43,677 nt of DNA, taken from the NCBI RefSeq assembly GCF_001552155.1, contig NZ_BCQQ01000047.1:1-43677 (forward strand). The letters are read 5' to 3'. Made by a program: the position numbers and the translations under genes. The notes beneath the pieces were generated by a model that saw only the letters and a program-made list of their open reading frames with translations, had not been told where the DNA came from and searched no databases. The stretch is from Actinomadura formosensis NBRC 14204 (GTDB lineage: Bacteria; Actinomycetota; Actinomycetes; Streptosporangiales; Streptosporangiaceae). Numbering within the stretch: the first letter of the stretch is position 1; the number at the start of each line of letters is the position of its first letter. Of this stretch, positions 26,153 through 34,397 are shown one piece after another.

Positions 26153-27072
26153 CCCGGGCCGAGGAGTTCGAGGAGCTGCGGCCGCTGCTGTTCTCGATCG
26201 CCTACCGGATCCTGGGCAGCGTGACCGAGGCCGAGGACGCGGTGCAGGAGTCCTGGCTGCGCTACGAGGCGTCCCCGACCCAGCCCGTGTCGACCAAGGC
26301 GTTCCTGGCGGCCGTGGTCACCCGGATCTCGATCAACGTCCTGCGCTCGGCCCGCGTCCGGCGGGAAGAGTACGTCGGCCCGTGGTTCCCCGAGCCGCTG
26401 CTCACCGACCCTTACCAGGACCCGGAGCGCTCGGCCGAACTCGCCGACTCGGTGTCGATGGCGGCGTTGCTGCTGCTGGAGCGGCTCAGCCCGCTTGAGC
26501 GCGCGGTGTTCGTCCTGCGGGAGGTGTTCGGGTTCGGCTTCCCCGAGGTCGCCTCGGCCGTCGGCCGGTCGGAGGCGGCGTGCCGCCAGCTCGCGGTGCG
26601 GGCGCGCCGCCACATGGACGCGGGCCGGCCCCGGTTCGAGGCCGACCGGAGAGAACGCGAGGAACTCGCGACGCGGTTCTTCGACGCGTTCACCGAAGGC
26701 GACCTCGACGGACTCCGGAAACTGCTCGCCGCCGACGTGCAGATCGTCGCCGACAGCGGCGGCAAAGCTCCGCAGTGGGCGAGGGGAATCTTCGGTGCCG
26801 GCAACGTGGCCCGGGTACTCGCCACGCTCCTCCCGCCATTCGTCCAGATCGGCGGCGTCGTGGAGCCGCGCCAGGTGAACGGCCAGCCGGGGGCGATCTT
26901 CCGTGACCGCGACGGCAAGGTCATCAACACCTGGACGCTCGACATCCTCGACGGGCAGGTCCAGGCCATCCGGACGGTGAGCAACCCCGACAAGCTCGCC
27001 CACGTGGGCCCGGTCGCGGACGCCTGGACGATCCTGCGCGAAACGCAGCAGGCTCGCCGAAGATCGGACTGA
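26149..27072 (+). CDS. sigJ: RNA polymerase sigma factor SigJ (ECF41) with SnoaL-like C-domain
   Basis: A 307-residue ECF sigma factor: sigma2 LLFSIAYRILGSVTEAEDAV (14-33), sigma4 LSPLERAVFVLREVFGFGFP (113-132), and a C-terminal SnoaL/NTF2-like domain from about residue 170. ECF41 landmarks are present: DSGGK (202-206, the DGGGK motif) and NPDKL (279-283) near the end. In this group the C-domain replaces an anti-sigma factor, tuning activity through contact with the core sigma domains. The GTG start overlaps the epimerase stop by four bases. A TGTCACA-type promoter precedes the operon. A second ECF41 factor is encoded at 42644-43519. Confidence 0.95.
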   Translation: MTRAEEFEELRPLLFSIAYRILGSVTEAEDAVQESWLRYEASPTQPVSTKAFLAAVVTRISINVLRSARVRREEYVGPWFPEPLLTDPYQDPERSAELADSVSMAALLLLERLSPLERAVFVLREVFGFGFPEVASAVGRSEAACRQLAVRARRHMDAGRPRFEADRREREELATRFFDAFTEGDLDGLRKLLAADVQIVADSGGKAPQWARGIFGAGNVARVLATLLPPFVQIGGVVEPRQVNGQPGAIFRDRDGKVINTWTLDILDGQVQAIRTVSNPDKLAHVGPVADAWTILRETQQARRRSD

Positions 27073-27400
27073 CCGCGAGCCGATTGCACTGCGACCCCCG
27101 TGGTGCCGGGTGCAACGGGCAGGTAAGGAAGACCCGGCGAGAGCAACCACGCCACGTCGAGCTCCCATTCGCCGTCATGGCCCCAGGAGGCGTGCCGTCC
27201 ATGGCGCGCCCTTCACACAAGACGGCCCTGAACTCCCAACCCAGACACCAGCGCAAGTCTGCGAGATCGTGCGTCAAGCCCCTGCCGCTCCTGGTCAGCC
27301 GGCGGCAAGGGTGGAGCTCGGGAACGATCTTGAGGTCTTGGCGCGGACAACGGCCTGCGGCGGAGGCCGTCGGGCGGTGCACGAAGAGGGCTTGTTGCTT
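27073..27400. other. Intergenic stretch without a recognised gene
   Basis: There are 328 bp between sigJ and the tyrosine-recombinase remnant. Frames through it read as unrelated Arg/Pro-rich peptides and no conserved motif is visible. It probably contains the eroded N-terminal part of the recombinase, since composition is slightly lower in GC than the preceding operon, but I cannot align it. Confidence 0.5.
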
Positions 27401-27908
27401 GTGGCAGCGGTCAACATCTGGAACGCCCGGCCGGCGGCGGTGGGTTCGTGGCTGGCATGGTGCCGGGACCGCGACCATGACGCCCCGGCGGTGCCGGTGT
27501 GGGCGAGGCGGCCGCCGGCGCCGGTGTTCTGGGAGGCCGGGACGGCCCGGCTGCTGAAGAGCCGGGCACGGGGCCGGTGTTTTGCACCCATCGCCGTCCC
27601 GGCCCGGGGAAGGTGACCGGCCCGCGCGACGTGTGCCCGGACACCGGGCTGGTCCGCCTGTCGTACGGGCGGGCCCGCGCCCTGCTGGACGGCCACACCG
27701 TGCTCGGTGGGCCGGGCACCGGCTGGGACCTGCACGAGTTCGGGCATTCGGCGCTGACGCACCTGGGCGAGGGCGGGGCAGCCTGCTGATGCTGATGGCC
27801 AAGCCGCGGCACCGCAAACCCGAAAACGTGCGCCGCTACTTCCACCTCTCGCCCGAGGCCACCGCCGAGCTGACCGGGTTACACGCACCGGGCGACACCC
27901 GGCGCTGA
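27401..27908 (+). pseudogene. Tyrosine recombinase remnant, deleted and frameshifted
   Basis: Three frames together rebuild the C-terminal part of an actinobacterial phage-integrase-type recombinase. The first (from 27401) reads VNIWNARPAAVGSWLAWCRD, then [16 protein letters not shown] after a deletion. The second (about 27565-27785) reads [20 protein letters not shown] and [19 protein letters not shown]. The third (about 27784-27908) reads [20 protein letters not shown]. At least two frameshifts and one internal deletion are needed. The catalytic HxxR is HEFG here, so the Arg is lost even at sequence level; the Tyr in RRYF remains. It is certainly non-functional. Confidence 0.75.
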
Positions 27909-28167
27909 CCCCGGGCAGGGACCACCCGGAAGCCAGCGATCCGCGCCATGCTGATCACGGCGAGTATTCGCGCTTAGCCGGCACGGGGGCGTGAGGCTCT
28001 GCCCGTGAGCACAGGATTCCTGGTGCGGCCCGAAGAGCAGCGCTGGTCTGAGCATGCCGAGGCCGCTCTCCGCGCTGTCGTGCCAGTCCTGCCCCCTAAA
28101 TGGTTTGCCCGCGGATGGCGCGCACCGGAATGCTCTGCCGAACAGGAACGGAAAGGAAACCCGCAAA

Positions 28168-29697
28168 GTGGCCGTCACCGCGTCCAGCAAGCCATCCGGG
28201 TCCGAGCCGGAAGTCCGCACGGCGGCCGGCGTCCTCCGTGGCGGCCGGGAGGCGGGCCTGGCGGTCTTCCGCGGCATCCCGTTCGCCGAGCCGCCGGTCG
28301 ACGCCCTCCGGTTCGCCGCGCCGCAGCCGGTGCGCAGCTGGGATGGTGTGCGCCCGGCGGTCGCGTACGGCCCGCCGCCACCGCAGTCCGGCATGCTCGG
28401 GGCGGCCCAGGACACCGCCGGCGACGACTGGTTGACGATCAACGTGTGGACACCGGATCCGGGTCCGGCGGCGGGGCTCCCGGTATTGGTGTGGATCCCC
28501 GGCGGCGGTTACGTCGCGGGCGACTCCAGCCTCCCGGAATATGACGCCGGGCGCCTGGCCGGGAGCGGAGCCGTGGTCGTGACCCTCAACTACCGTCTCG
28601 GTATCGAGGGTTTCGCGCAGATCGACGGAGCCCCGGCCAACCGGGGGCTGCTCGACCAGGTCGCGGCCTTGCAGTGGGTGCGGAACAACATCCGGGTGTT
28701 CGGCGGCGACCCGGACCGGGTCACGGTCTTCGGGCAGTCGGCTGGCGGCGGATCGGTCGCCGCGCTGCTCGCCATGCCGCGCGCCGCGGGGCTCTTCCGC
28801 CGGGCGGTCGCGCAGAGCGTGCCGGGGACGTTCTTCTCCCCGGGGCTGGCCGCCGACATCGCCGCCGCCTGCGCCGCCGAGCTGGGGGTACGGCCCACGG
28901 TGTCCGGCCTGTCGGCGGTGGCCCCGGCCCGGCTGCCCGCCGCAGGCGATGCGATCTCCGCCAAGATGGTCCGATGGCGGGAGCGCTGGGGGCAGATCAC
29001 ACACCGGCCGATCCCGTTCGCACCGGTTGTCGACGGTGACGTCCTGCCGGCCACCCCTTGGCAGGCGCTGGCCGACGGCGCCGCCCGGGACGTCGCACTT
29101 CTCGTCGGGCACGCTCGTGACGAGCACCGGTTGTTCAGCCTGATCGACGGTGTGCTCGGCCAGGTCACGCACGAGCAGACCAAGACCGCTCTGCACCTGC
29201 TCGCCCCCGGCCCGGACGGCGCGCGCCGGTACCGGGAGGCATTCCCGGCCGCGGCCGATGAGGAGCTGTACGAACTGGTCAACGCGGACTGGCTGTTCCG
29301 CATGCCGAGCCTCCACCTCGCCGACGCGCAGATCGCCGGCGGTGGCCAGGCCCACCTCTACGAACTGACCTGGCCCGCCCCGGGATTGGGCGGTGGCCTC
29401 GGCGCCTGTCACGGCCTGGACGTGCCGCTCGTCTTCGGCAACCTGAGCAGCGGACAGCCTGCCATGTTGATCGGCGACCCGCCCTCCCCGGCGGCGGAGG
29501 AGTTGTCCGCGCAGATCCGCAGAGCGTGGACGGCGTTCGCCGCGCACGGCGACCCGGGCTGGCCTCCGTATGACACCGACCACCGCCTCGCACAGCTCTT
29601 TGACACGCCGTCGATGACCACCGCCTACCCCGAAGAGACCTCGCGGCTGCTGTGGCAGGACCACACCTTCCCGGCGCTCCCACTGCTCGCCCGGTAG
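28168..29697 (+). CDS. Type-B carboxylesterase/lipase
   Basis: A 509-residue COesterase-family enzyme. The N-terminal VFRGIPFAEPPVDALRFAAP (33-52) is the family start block. Oxyanion-hole GGG is at 112-114 in WIPGGGYVAGDS, the nucleophile elbow FGQSAGG contains Ser191, and the catalytic His is in GACHGLDVPLVFG in the C-terminal third. It has no signal peptide and is probably cytoplasmic. It hydrolyses carboxylic esters of unknown kind. I choose the GTG at 28168 because the family block starts soon after it and AGGA lies about ten bases upstream; the frame is open back to 28054. It is a lone gene between recombinase and transposase remnants, so it may be cargo of an old mobile element. Confidence 0.92.
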   Translation: MAVTASSKPSGSEPEVRTAAGVLRGGREAGLAVFRGIPFAEPPVDALRFAAPQPVRSWDGVRPAVAYGPPPPQSGMLGAAQDTAGDDWLTINVWTPDPGPAAGLPVLVWIPGGGYVAGDSSLPEYDAGRLAGSGAVVVTLNYRLGIEGFAQIDGAPANRGLLDQVAALQWVRNNIRVFGGDPDRVTVFGQSAGGGSVAALLAMPRAAGLFRRAVAQSVPGTFFSPGLAADIAAACAAELGVRPTVSGLSAVAPARLPAAGDAISAKMVRWRERWGQITHRPIPFAPVVDGDVLPATPWQALADGAARDVALLVGHARDEHRLFSLIDGVLGQVTHEQTKTALHLLAPGPDGARRYREAFPAAADEELYELVNADWLFRMPSLHLADAQIAGGGQAHLYELTWPAPGLGGGLGACHGLDVPLVFGNLSSGQPAMLIGDPPSPAAEELSAQIRRAWTAFAAHGDPGWPPYDTDHRLAQLFDTPSMTTAYPEETSRLLWQDHTFPALPLLAR

Positions 29698-29858
29698 CGG
29701 CCATCAGCGGGCCGAGCGCAACCGTTCCCAGTTCGTGGCCCGCGGCTCGTCGTGCTGCGGGCCGGGCCGACCGACCGCGGCCGGCCCCGACAGCCGTGGG
29801 CGCTACGGGGCGGGGTTCAGCGACGGAGCCCTCCGGGCATCTCCGGAAGCTGGAGGGA

Positions 29859-30470
29859 CTAGCGGCCCATCATGTTGATGTGGTGCCGCACGAGCGGCGA
29901 CAGCCAGGCCACGTCCTCGTCGCGGGCGGCGAAACCGTCTGCGCGGGGCTGGGTGAGGGCGGCGTCCATGTAGCGGGTGTTGAACGGCACGACCGCGTTG
30001 AGGACGAGGCCGAGCGCGCCGATCTGGTCTTCTATGCCCTGCTAGTAGTTCTGGTGCAGCCGTCCGTTCTTGCCGTGGAAGACCCTGCGGGCCAGGGCGT
30101 GGCGGCCTTCTTGCAGGTTGGCCTGGGCCTTGATCTGGTGGCGGTAGCCGGGCGCGTCGGCCATCCGCAGATGTGCAGGTACGTCTGATCCACGTGCGAG
30201 AGCCGGTCGCGGGCAGTGCCTCGGCCGAGCCGATGACCGGGTGTAGCCGATGTTGCAGCCGTGCGCGATCGGCAGCGCGGCGATGGTGACGCGCAGGCCG
30301 GCCAGCCGCGCCTCGCCGCCGGTGATGGAGATGAAAGCAGCGTCGGCGCCGGTCCAGGCGAGCACTTCCAGCATCACCTCGGGTACTCCAGCTCGCCGTG
30401 TTCAGCCGAGGGGCGTGCAGCGCTCCCTCGACGAGTCCGCCTGGATGACCGAGGCGATCGGTGGACGCCC
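29859..30470 (-). pseudogene. Tn3-family transposase C-terminal remnant
   Basis: Minus-strand pieces read MLEVLAWTGADAAFISITGG, RLAGLRVTIAALPIAHGCNI, GYRHQIKAQANLQEGRHALA, RRVFHGKNGRLHQNY, a TAG stop (30044-30042), then in the same frame QGIEDQIGALGLVLNAVV, TRYMDAAL and DEDVAWLSPLVRHHINMMGR. These follow the end of Tn3-type TnpA. The stop replaces a Tyr codon in the usual NYY/RYxxG stretch. Frameshifts near 30200-30245 and 30384 are visible, and roughly 170 residues that would carry catalytic Asp/Glu are missing between HVDQTYL-like and GYRHQ segments. It faces away from the N-terminal remnant at 30597, so the two do not come from one simple intact gene. Confidence 0.75.
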
Positions 30471-30596
30471 GCGGCCAGCCCGCCGTATGCGACGAGAGAC
30501 GAGTCATCGACCGCCGCGATAGTCCGTGATCGTCACGAGTCGGTCGTGCCGGGGCGCGGTGCCTGTGTTCGGAAGGGCTGATCGCCGCGTGGACGT

Positions 30597-30898
30597 TTGC
30601 CAGCCGACTATGACCGGGCGGGACGGTCGATCGAGCGGCACCGGGCGCAGGTCCGTGAGGCGTTGGGGTTCCGTGAGTCCACCCGCGTCGACGAAGACGA
30701 GCTGATCGGGTGGCTGGCCACCACGATCTGCCCGGAAGTACTGACCGACGAGGGGCTACGGGCGGTGCTGCCGGCACGCTGCCGGACCAGGCGGATTGAG
30801 CCGCCGGGCCGGGTCGAGCGAATCGTGGGGCCGTGCGGAGGCGGTTCGAGCGCAAGTTCTGCGTCCAGGTGGTGGCCCGGTTGTCAGCCGAGTCCACC
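30597..30898 (+). pseudogene. Tn3-family transposase N-terminal remnant
   Basis: Plus-strand reading gives PADYDRAGRSIERHRAQVRE, ALGFRESTRVDEDELIGWLA and CRTRRIEPPGRVERIVG. After a one-base frameshift near 30834 it continues RRRFERKFCVQVVARLSAES before a TGA at 30908-30910. This is the region following the DUF4158 start of Tn3-type TnpA. The true start is missing: the frame opens with TTG at 30597. It is oriented opposite to the C-terminal remnant and ends just before the promoter-like repeats at 30926. Confidence 0.65.
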
Positions 30899-30925
30899 GC
30901 AGTTCCTTGATGCCCGGGAATCGGG

Positions 30926-30958
30926 GCGTATCGCGGGCGTATCGAAAATCGCATACGC
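30926..30958 (+). promoter_or_regulatory. VanR-type operator candidate, copy 1 (serine hydrolase promoter)
   Basis: Two GCGTATCG repeats (30926-30933 and 30937-30944) lie 11 bp apart, one helical turn, followed by AAAATC and GCATACGC (30951-30958). The block matches copy 2 at 34333-34365 at 26 of 33 positions, and both are followed at the same offset by GCAACA (30963 here). Tandem half-sites one turn apart are typical of OmpR/VanR-family regulators. The likely target is the serine hydrolase at 31044. Confidence 0.65.
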
Positions 30959-30990
30959 CACCGCAACAGTCTTGCGTCTTCAGTGGAGGC

Positions 30991-31041
30991 ATGGACCACA
31001 ACGCATCAACGGTCAGTTCGCCGATCGGGAAAGGACCGTGA
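30991..31041 (+). other. Possible 16-codon leader ORF upstream of the serine hydrolase
   Basis: An ATG at 30991, immediately preceded by GGAGG, opens MDHNASTVSSPIGKGP and ends at TGA 31039-31041, two bases before the serine hydrolase ATG. It starts exactly 65 bp after the first operator repeat, the same distance as the vanY-like ATG from copy 2. It could be a leader peptide or an accident of a shared ancestral promoter segment. Confidence 0.25.
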
Positions 31042-31043
31042 TC

Positions 31044-32297
31044 ATGGACTCGGATTCCGTACGTGGTGTCGACCGGCGGCGGCTGCTCGGGTGGGGCGGG
31101 TTGGCGGCCGCCGGCGCGGTGGCGGCCGGCGCACCGCTGGTGGGCGCCCAGCCCGGCCACGCCGATCCGGCCCCGACCGACCCGATCCCGCCGGACACCC
31201 GGCCCGGCGGAGCCTACGACCGGTACGTGGCGGAGCTGGCCGCGGAGGGCAGGTTCTCCGGCGTGGTGCTGCTGTCGCACCGGGGCCGGACAGTGCTGTC
31301 GCGCAGCTACGGCATGGCCGACAAGGAGAAGGGGATCCGCAACAGCGAGGGCGTCGCGTTCAGCCTCAGCTCGGCGGGCAAGCCGTTCGGCGCGGTGGCC
31401 ATCTTGCAGCTGGCACAGCAGGGCAAGGTGAGGCTGTCGGACACGGTGGGCACCTACCTGAAGGGCTTCACCAAGGAGATCGCCGGGCAGGTGACCATCC
31501 ACCACCTGCTCTCCGGCACCTCCGGGCTGAACACCCCGGATGAGGATGTGCAACGCATCTTCCAGAGCCGGGAGGAGGTGCACGAGTACTACGAGCAGTG
31601 GGCCCGGCAGTCGAAGCTGGTGGCGCCCCCCGGCACACCCACCACGTGGCACGCCGGCGCCGAGGTCGCCATCCCCGCGCTGATCGTGGAGGCCGTGACC
31701 GGCACGACGTACTGGGACTACGTCGAAGAACACATCTTCGGGCGCTGCGGCATGACCGGTACGGCGTTCTACACCAGGCCGCAGTGGCTCACCGACAAGC
31801 ACATCGCGCACCCGTACATGACGCTGGCCGACGGCAGCCAGGTGGACGCGGTCCGCAACCTGGACAAGGGCAGCCCGCACCCGTACGAACTGGGCAAGAA
31901 CCCGGGCCGTAGCTTCATCGACGCCCCCGGGGACGGCGGCTTCGCCACCGCGCCGGATCTGGTCCGGTTCGCGCACGCACTGGGCGACGGCAGGGTGCTG
32001 GACCGGCCCTACGCCGAGTTGTTCACCGGAGCCAAGATCCCCCATGCCCCCCAGGTGAATGGCAGGGACGGCCGGGCAGCCCCCGCCGACGCGTCGTTCG
32101 GGGCCTACACGATGCCGGTCAGCCTCGTCAACGGCCAGTGGGTGTGGAGCCGCGCCGGCGCCACCCCCGGTGGCGGCGCCAACTGGACCATCTACCCGTA
32201 CACCGGCTGGGTCGGCGTCATCCTCGCCAACTGCGACGGCGTGCCACTGCAGGAGATCATCGAGCGGGAGATCCAGGCCGTCACCGGCCACGGCTGA
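31044..32297 (+). CDS. Tat-exported serine hydrolase, beta-lactamase/DD-peptidase family
   Basis: A 417-residue secreted enzyme. A twin-arginine signal (RRRLLGWGGLAAAGAVAAG, 11-29) ends near AQPGHA-DP at residue 40. The beta-lactamase-like core has SxxK as SAGK (110-113) and HLLSGTSGL (155-162). Where YxN is expected, WHA (202-204) occurs, so the second catalytic motif is altered; GGGANW near the C-terminus takes the place of the HxG triad. It may act as a D,D-peptidase, esterase or beta-lactamase outside the membrane. AAGGA lies eight bases before ATG 31044. The promoter region carries repeats matching those before the VanY-type gene, suggesting co-regulation by the VanRS-like system encoded 0.2-2 kb downstream on the other strand. 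Confidence 0.92.
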   Translation: MDSDSVRGVDRRRLLGWGGLAAAGAVAAGAPLVGAQPGHADPAPTDPIPPDTRPGGAYDRYVAELAAEGRFSGVVLLSHRGRTVLSRSYGMADKEKGIRNSEGVAFSLSSAGKPFGAVAILQLAQQGKVRLSDTVGTYLKGFTKEIAGQVTIHHLLSGTSGLNTPDEDVQRIFQSREEVHEYYEQWARQSKLVAPPGTPTTWHAGAEVAIPALIVEAVTGTTYWDYVEEHIFGRCGMTGTAFYTRPQWLTDKHIAHPYMTLADGSQVDAVRNLDKGSPHPYELGKNPGRSFIDAPGDGGFATAPDLVRFAHALGDGRVLDRPYAELFTGAKIPHAPQVNGRDGRAAPADASFGAYTMPVSLVNGQWVWSRAGATPGGGANWTIYPYTGWVGVILANCDGVPLQEIIEREIQAVTGHG

Positions 32298-32533
32298 CGC
32301 GCGGCCACCGCCCGCCGGCACGAAGAGAAGGGATCCCCTGTGCGTGCCCGGCACGCCGGGCACGCACAGGGCGCCATCGGCCGGCGCCGACCGCCGGCGT
32401 CGCAGACCCCAGCCGGTCGCCGGTCTCGCATGACTGGTCATTTATGCGAACGAACACCGTCACCATCGTCACGCACAGCTACATGGCGGCTGAGGGCACG
32501 TTCGGGAGTGGGACGCCCTATCGGTGTGCGGGC

Positions 32534-33622
32534 CTATCCGGGTAGTTCCACGGTGATGCGGATCCCGCCCGCAGAGCGCGGGGCGAGGGTGAGTGTTCCG
32601 TCGTGTGCGTGGGTGATGGTTTTGACGATTGCCAGGCCGAGGCCGACGCCTGCGTGGTCGGTGCGTATGCGTGCGGTGCCGCGCTGGAATGGTTCGGTGA
32701 GAGTCGAGACCAGCTGTGGGGTGAGCTTCTCGCCGGTGTTTTCGACCGTGAGCACCACCGTCTTGGGCCGGACGCTGGTATTGACCCGCACGGCGCCCTG
32801 TTCAGGCAGGTTGTGGACGATCGCGTTCTGCACGAGGTTCACGGTCAGCTGCAGCAGGAGCGCGTGTGAGCCGATGGTGGGGGTGATGTCGCCGCAGGTT
32901 TCGATGGTGACGCCACGCTTCTCGGCGAGGGGGAGGAGCGCTTCGGTGGCTTCTTCCGCTATGAGGGACAGGTCGACGTGTTCTCGGGTGAAGGACCGCT
33001 GGTCAGCGCGGCTGAGCAGGAGCAGTGCTTCAGTGAGGTCGATCGCTCGGGTGTTGACGGCGTGGAGGCGGTCGATGACTTCGCCGGTGTCGAGGTTCGG
33101 ATCGGTGCGGGCCACGTCGAGAAGTGCCTTTGAGACCGCCAGCGGGGTCCGCAGTTCGTGGGAGGCGTTGGCCGCGAATCTCTGCTGTTCGGCGACGTGT
33201 GCTTCGAGCCGTGCGAGCATCGTGTCGAAGGCGTCGGCGAGTTCGCGGAACTCATCTTTGCGGCCTGGTAGCCGGATTCGGTGGGAGAGTGATCCGTTCG
33301 TGGCCATTCGTGTGGCGTCCGCGATTCGGGTCAGCGGGGCGAGCATCCGGCCGGCGAGGATCCACCCTCCCACGAGGCCGAACAGCAGCAGGAACGCCAG
33401 TACTGCGGCTGCCCTCGGAGCGAAAACGCGCAGGAGGCTGGACCGGATGGGAAAAACACCATTTAAGGGGGTGCCGGAGCGGATGAGAAGCGCGCGGTCG
33501 GGGACGTAACGCAGGAGGAACACCCACACCGCCGCGAGCAGCAGGACGCCGGCGAGCATGAGGAATCCGGCGTAGCTGAGGGTGAGTTTGAGGCGAACGC
33601 TCAACCCAGGCGCTCTATCCAC
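32534..33622 (-). CDS. VanS/CseC-like sensor histidine kinase
   Basis: A 362-residue kinase: TM1 at about 14-38 (LTLSYAGFLMLAGVLLLAAV), an extracytoplasmic loop of only about 30 residues, TM2 at about 70-92, a HAMP domain (AGRMLAPLTRIADATRMATN), the phosphoacceptor box FAANASHELRTPLAV with His155, an N-box (VNLVQNAIVHN) and G-box (HAGVGLGLAIVK). The short sensor loop is as in actinobacterial VanS and related envelope-stress kinases. The start is GTG 33622, with GGAGGAGA just upstream; it overlaps the regulator gene by 8 bp, so the pair is co-translated. The ligand is unknown: a glycopeptide, a peptidoglycan precursor or general wall damage are candidates. Confidence 0.94.
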   Translation of the reverse strand: MDRAPGLSVRLKLTLSYAGFLMLAGVLLLAAVWVFLLRYVPDRALLIRSGTPLNGVFPIRSSLLRVFAPRAAAVLAFLLLFGLVGGWILAGRMLAPLTRIADATRMATNGSLSHRIRLPGRKDEFRELADAFDTMLARLEAHVAEQQRFAANASHELRTPLAVSKALLDVARTDPNLDTGEVIDRLHAVNTRAIDLTEALLLLSRADQRSFTREHVDLSLIAEEATEALLPLAEKRGVTIETCGDITPTIGSHALLLQLTVNLVQNAIVHNLPEQGAVRVNTSVRPKTVVLTVENTGEKLTPQLVSTLTEPFQRGTARIRTDHAGVGLGLAIVKTITHAHDGTLTLAPRSAGGIRITVELPG

Positions 33623-34310
33623 GGTCTCCTCCCTCGTGTCCGGCCTCTGGTTGCGTGTCGATGCGGTAGCCGACGCCTGGCACGGTGGCGATGATCCAGG
33701 GTTCACCGAGCCGTTTGCGCAGTGCCGAGACGGTGATGCGCACGGCGTTGGTGAACGGATCGGCGTTCTCATCCCATGCCCGTTCCAGGAGTTCTTCGGC
33801 GCTGACCACACCGCCTTCGGCGGCGATGAGGACTTCGAGCACGGCGAACTGCTTCCTGGTCAGTGCGACGTAGCGGCCATCCCGGTAGACCTCTCTGCGG
33901 AACGGGTCCAGCCGCAGACCTGCGATCTCTCGCACCGGAGGCCTGTTGTGGGCACGTCTGCGGTCGAGCGCTCTGAGACGGAGCACGAGCTCTTGCAGTT
34001 CGAACGGTTTCGTGAGGTAGTCGTCGGCACCGAGTTCGAACCCGGTGGCCTTGTCGCCGAGACGGTCGGCAGCGGTGAGCATGAGGATGGGCATGCCGCT
34101 GCCGGAGGCGACGATGCGTTTGGCGATCTCGTCCCCGGACGCTCCGGGGACGTCGCGGTCGAGGACGGCGATGTCGTAGGCGTTGATGCTCAGCAGTTCC
34201 AGAGCGGTGTCGCCGTCACCTGCGATGTCGGCCGCGATCGCTTCCAGGCGTAGGCCATCGCGGATGGCTTCTGCCATGTAGGGCTCGTCCTCGACGATCA
34301 ACACACGCAT
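33615..34310 (-). CDS. VanR/OmpR-family response regulator
   Basis: A 231-residue regulator: receiver domain MRVLIVEDEPYMAEAIRDGL with phosphoacceptor Asp51 (AVLDRDVPG) and Lys101 (LTKPFE), and a winged-helix output domain (REVYRDGRYVALTRKQFAVL; NAVRITVSALRKRLGEP; VPGVGYRID). The ATG at 34310 starts at the conserved MRVLIVEDE; longer frames would cross the divergent promoter. It is transcribed with the VanS-like kinase (8-bp overlap) and divergent from the VanY-type gene. The 87-bp gap between them contains operator candidate copy 2, so autoregulation and activation of both sides is the likely design. Confidence 0.95.
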   Translation of the reverse strand: MRVLIVEDEPYMAEAIRDGLRLEAIAADIAGDGDTALELLSINAYDIAVLDRDVPGASGDEIAKRIVASGSGMPILMLTAADRLGDKATGFELGADDYLTKPFELQELVLRLRALDRRRAHNRPPVREIAGLRLDPFRREVYRDGRYVALTRKQFAVLEVLIAAEGGVVSAEELLERAWDENADPFTNAVRITVSALRKRLGEPWIIATVPGVGYRIDTQPEAGHEGGDRG

Positions 34311-34332
34311 GCTCTCGATGCTACGAGCCGGC

Positions 34333-34365
34333 GCATATCGTCGGCATATCGAAAACCACATACGT
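34333..34365. promoter_or_regulatory. VanR-type operator candidate, copy 2 (vanR / vanY divergent promoter)
   Basis: Two GCATATCG repeats (34333-34340 and 34344-34351) 11 bp apart are followed by AAAACC and ACATACGT (34358-34365), then GCAACA at 34370. Each repeat differs from copy 1 (30926-30958) by the same G-to-A change, so the repeats stay identical within each promoter. A small inverted repeat CTGCC/GGCAG (34381-34396) lies just before the ATG at 34398. Confidence 0.65.
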
Positions 34366-34397
34366 GCCGGCAACACCACGCTGCCTTAACTGGCAGC

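Noticed and set aside
30597..32297. A transposase-serine hydrolase fusion protein of 566 residues
   Set aside because: The two parts are merely in the same open frame. The hydrolase has its own ribosome binding site, Tat signal and promoter repeats at 30926-31044.
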